A stretch of DNA of 64,000 nucleotides from an uncultured Collinsella sp. Lineage in GTDB: Bacteria > Actinomycetota > Coriobacteriia > Coriobacteriales > Coriobacteriaceae. A program made the translations under genes and the position numbers. Each line of letters opens with the position of its first letter. The stretch's first letter is position 1. The notes beneath the pieces are model-generated. The model did no database searches. It worked only from the letters and a program-made list of their open reading frames with translations, and was not told where the DNA came from. Below are positions 61,625-64,000 of the stretch, in pieces. Location: NCBI GenBank assembly GCA_902470805.1, contig CABRHX010000007.1, positions 29,204 through 93,203 on the forward strand. Reading direction: 5' to 3'.

Positions 61625-62713
61625 TTAGAGGCCAAAGGCGGAAAGGATGAGACCCCAGCCCGCGCCGATGACGTACATCATAATCAGGAACACGGCATTT
61701 TCGCGGGCGCTGCGGTTGGTGCGGAACAGCACCAGATAACCCACGCCGGCGGAAATGAGCGTGCCGGCGAGCATCGGGGCCAGCTGCAGCGCGCCTTCCA
61801 GGTACAGTTGCGTGATGACGACGCTGGCCGAGCAGTTGGGGATCAGGCCGACGAGTGCCGAGCCCAGGACCGCAAGCGTCTCGTTGCCGCGCAGGAACTG
61901 CTCGATTGCGGACTCGCCGAACGTCTCGAGCACGGCAACCAGAATCAGCGTCACCAGGAAAATGAATACCGATACCTGCACGGTGTGGGAGATGGTGCTG
62001 CGGATAATCGACAGGACAGGCGTCCCTTCGTGGGAATGGGAGTGACCGTGACCATCATGGTGTTCATATTCGCCCTCATGACCGTGATCGTGGCCATGTC
62101 CGTGTTCGTGCTCGTCCTCGTCTTCATCACAACCGCAATGGTCGCGCTCGCACAGCTCGTGGATGTGGTCGGCGCTCACGCCCGCCTCGGCCACCTCGTC
62201 GATGATGTCACCGCCAGTGTGGTCGTCGTGCGCGCAATTCACGTGGGCCGGGTTGGCCGCGGTTCCCAGCACGGTGCGGCGAATCGCCGCATGCGCGCGA
62301 GCGTTACGACGCAGGCCGCGAATGGCGGCGTCCACGATAAAGCCCGTGACCAGCGCGATCAGTGCCTTCGAAGCCAAAAGCATCGCCATGGTCTGCACGG
62401 GCACCTGTTCGGCGAGCAACAGCGGCAGCATCTCATCGGAGGTCGAAAGGAACACCGCCACCAACGTGCCCAAGGTCACGACACGGCCGGCGTACAGTGT
62501 GGCCGCCATTGCCGAAAAGCCGCACTGCGGCACCATGCCCAGCAGCGAGCCAACCACGGGACCCGTGGCGCCGGCGCGCTTGATGGCCCCGTTAACGCGG
62601 TCGCCCGCGACGTGCTCCAAGGTCTCGAGGGCCAGATACGTCACCAACAAAAACGGCACCAGCGACAGCGTGTCCTTGCCGGCGTCGAGCAGAATATCAA
62701 TCAGTAAATCCAT
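61625..62713 (-). CDS. Putative heavy-metal/manganese permease (ArsP_2-type) with His-rich loop
   Basis: 362 aa. Two repeated membrane halves of about four to five helices each carry matching motifs: GMVPQCGFSAMAATLYAGRV in the first and GLIPNCSASVVITQLYLEGA in the second. These are characteristic of the family named putative manganese transporter or arsenic-efflux-like (PF11449, from memory). The central cytoplasmic loop is packed with His/Asp/Glu (HEHGHGHDHGHEGEYEHHDG) and likely binds divalent metal. Substrate is not proven. It is monocistronic. Confidence 0.8.
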   Translation of the reverse strand: MDLLIDILLDAGKDTLSLVPFLLVTYLALETLEHVAGDRVNGAIKRAGATGPVVGSLLGMVPQCGFSAMAATLYAGRVVTLGTLVAVFLSTSDEMLPLLLAEQVPVQTMAMLLASKALIALVTGFIVDAAIRGLRRNARAHAAIRRTVLGTAANPAHVNCAHDDHTGGDIIDEVAEAGVSADHIHELCERDHCGCDEDEDEHEHGHGHDHGHEGEYEHHDGHGHSHSHEGTPVLSIIRSTISHTVQVSVFIFLVTLILVAVLETFGESAIEQFLRGNETLAVLGSALVGLIPNCSASVVITQLYLEGALQLAPMLAGTLISAGVGYLVLFRTNRSARENAVFLIMMYVIGAGWGLILSAFGL

Positions 62714-62884
62714 GACGGATGGAACCTTTCGTGTCTTTCGGCAGCATTGTAAAAGTCCTAGCGGTCAACTAGGGTATTGTAGTTGTCCCGGGCGCGGTGC
62801 CAATAGTTGCCCATGGTAAACTATCATCTCGCCACAACTCAGTAACCCCGAGCCGCGCGACGCGGCCCGTCCAAGGAGCAGCCT

Positions 62885-63853
62885 ATGAACGTTTCGCAAG
62901 CACTTGAATACGAGCGCCAGCCGTTTATTCCCATGTTTATCTATGGCGACCACGGTGCCATGGAGTCCGAACGCCAGAAGGGCGAAGAGGCCCTCAAGGT
63001 GCTCGAGACCGAGTATTTTACTGCCGAGGACGACCCCGGCTTCGACTTTGCCACCGTGCGCGACCTGGCCGACCGCAACCGCGACCTTTGCGACCAGATT
63101 GGGGAGGCACGCCTGCGCAATGTGACGCCCGCGACGCTCTCGCGCGGCCTGTCCGACGCCGACACCTGCGCCGCCATCGGCAAAATGCAAAAGCGCACCG
63201 CCGCGTCCGTTATGCGCGAGATCCGCGGTGACCGCGACGCGCTCGGCGTGGCCTACGCCCGCAAGCCCATCCAGGGCACCGTGCTCGGTGTCGACATCGA
63301 GACCACCGGCCGTGCACCCGAACGCGGTTATATCATCAACGTCGGCTGGGAGATCATGGAACTCACCAGCGACGCCATCCCGCACGACGCCGAGGCGCAC
63401 TACTGTGGCCTGCCCGACATCTACCGCGGCGAGGATGTACCGCTGTCGAATATCCACCACATCACCTGGAACGACATCGACGGCAAAAAGCCGTTCCGCG
63501 AGAACAAGGAACTGCAGAAGCAGCTGCTCAAGCTTATGAAGAAGTACCCGTACATGGCGCATAACGCCGCGTTCGAGGACAGCTGGTTCAAAATTCATCT
63601 GGACGGTTACGCCGAGGCACGCCGCGCCGGCAAGATCATCGTCATCGACTCGCGCCAGATCTGCCGCAGCCTGGATGCCGACGTCCGCTCGCTCCCCCGC
63701 GAGTCCGCCCCCGCCGCGCTCGAGAACTGGGCGCGCCGCCGTGGAACCCTCGCCGCCGACGCCAACGAGCAGCACCTGGGCCTCGACGACACCGACCTCA
63801 TGCTCCGCACGGTTCAGGCCGAGTTCAACCTCAAGAACCTATTCGCGAAATAA
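62885..63853 (+). CDS. DEDD-type 3'-5' exonuclease domain protein
   Basis: 322 aa. The N-terminal ~135 residues are helical and unfamiliar. From about residue 136 the exonuclease fold shows LGVDIETTGRAPERGYIINV (ExoI, Asp-Glu), YMAHNAAFEDSWFKIHLD (ExoII, Asp) and HLGLDDTDLML (ExoIII, His-Asp), as in DnaQ-like DEDDh nucleases. It may act in DNA repair or RNA turnover. aaggag precedes the ATG. Confidence 0.88.
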   Translation: MNVSQALEYERQPFIPMFIYGDHGAMESERQKGEEALKVLETEYFTAEDDPGFDFATVRDLADRNRDLCDQIGEARLRNVTPATLSRGLSDADTCAAIGKMQKRTAASVMREIRGDRDALGVAYARKPIQGTVLGVDIETTGRAPERGYIINVGWEIMELTSDAIPHDAEAHYCGLPDIYRGEDVPLSNIHHITWNDIDGKKPFRENKELQKQLLKLMKKYPYMAHNAAFEDSWFKIHLDGYAEARRAGKIIVIDSRQICRSLDADVRSLPRESAPAALENWARRRGTLAADANEQHLGLDDTDLMLRTVQAEFNLKNLFAK

Positions 63854-63962
63854 CCGATCCATCTGCGGGAGCGCCTGCCAGGCACAGCGCAATCCGTCTG
63901 GGCACACCGACACGCAGTAAACTAGGGCGCAGCCTTATGGCTGCAGGTAGCGCGCAGAGATG

Positions 63963-64000
63963 TGGTGTAAGAGGCGGGGCATGCCCCGCCTCTTACACCA
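63963..64000. terminator. Perfect palindrome at the window end, probable terminator
   Basis: A 19-bp arm, tggtgtaagaggcggggca, is followed at once by its exact complement, with no loop bases. It lies 109 bases after the exonuclease stop. Any T run would be outside the window. Confidence 0.6.

Overview
The window is high-GC DNA (about 60 % by eye) with densely packed genes on both strands. Gene content fits a Gram-positive actinobacterium of class Coriobacteriia, most likely a Collinsella-type gut anaerobe: a CarD regulator, a Rho factor with a very long disordered N-terminal extension, ATP-type PEP carboxykinase, and families of short intergenic hairpin repeats that I associate from memory with Collinsella genomes. 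The genus is an inference; no rRNA or marker comparison was possible.

Layout. 1-816 is the 3' end of an FAD-dependent oxidoreductase gene. 817-1503 holds two tRNA-Lys(CTT) genes, one tRNA-His(GTG) gene and a duplicated fragment of a tRNA-Lys 3' end. 1.6-35 kb is chromosomal housekeeping: an aminotransferase, a ROK fructokinase, VanZ, rho, argS, carD, an HD hydrolase, proA / prolyl aminopeptidase / proB, pncB, tRNA-Ala, a radical SAM protein, a possible 6S-like RNA, a TagO/WecA-type transferase, trpS, a short MGMT, DegV, MarR, a B3/B4 protein behind a candidate attenuator, pckA, a lactate permease, a lipid flippase, a phosphatase and a CPA1 antiporter.

35.1-51.5 kb on the minus strand is a BREX phage-defence island in type 1 order: brxA, brxB, brxC, pglX, pglZ, brxL, followed by two unrecognised genes. 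pglX is broken into two polypeptides. The N-terminal methyltransferase part stops just before the conserved C-terminal region. An AT-richer gene for a HEPN-like protein follows, and then the C-terminal region resumes as its own gene. All three share one reading frame. A run of ten Gs sits at the brxA start codon. This is the most interesting part of the window.

Beside the island are an orphan Phd-type antitoxin (51.8 kb) and, across serC-serA, an AbiEi/endonuclease-like protein (55 kb). The rest (56-64 kb) encodes an M20 peptidase, a DUF1015-like protein, two tandem histidine phosphatases, a nitroreductase, HdeD-like and DUF188 proteins, a His-rich metal permease and a DEDD exonuclease.

Repeats are a second theme. 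A hairpin terminator family built on accaccacaaagg...cctttgtggtggt occurs at least seven times, usually oriented with transcription. A structured element with a conserved core and variable inverted-repeat arms occurs three times, with a possible diverged fourth. Two of those lie inside a roughly 310-380 bp direct repeat that brackets the phosphatase-antiporter pair.
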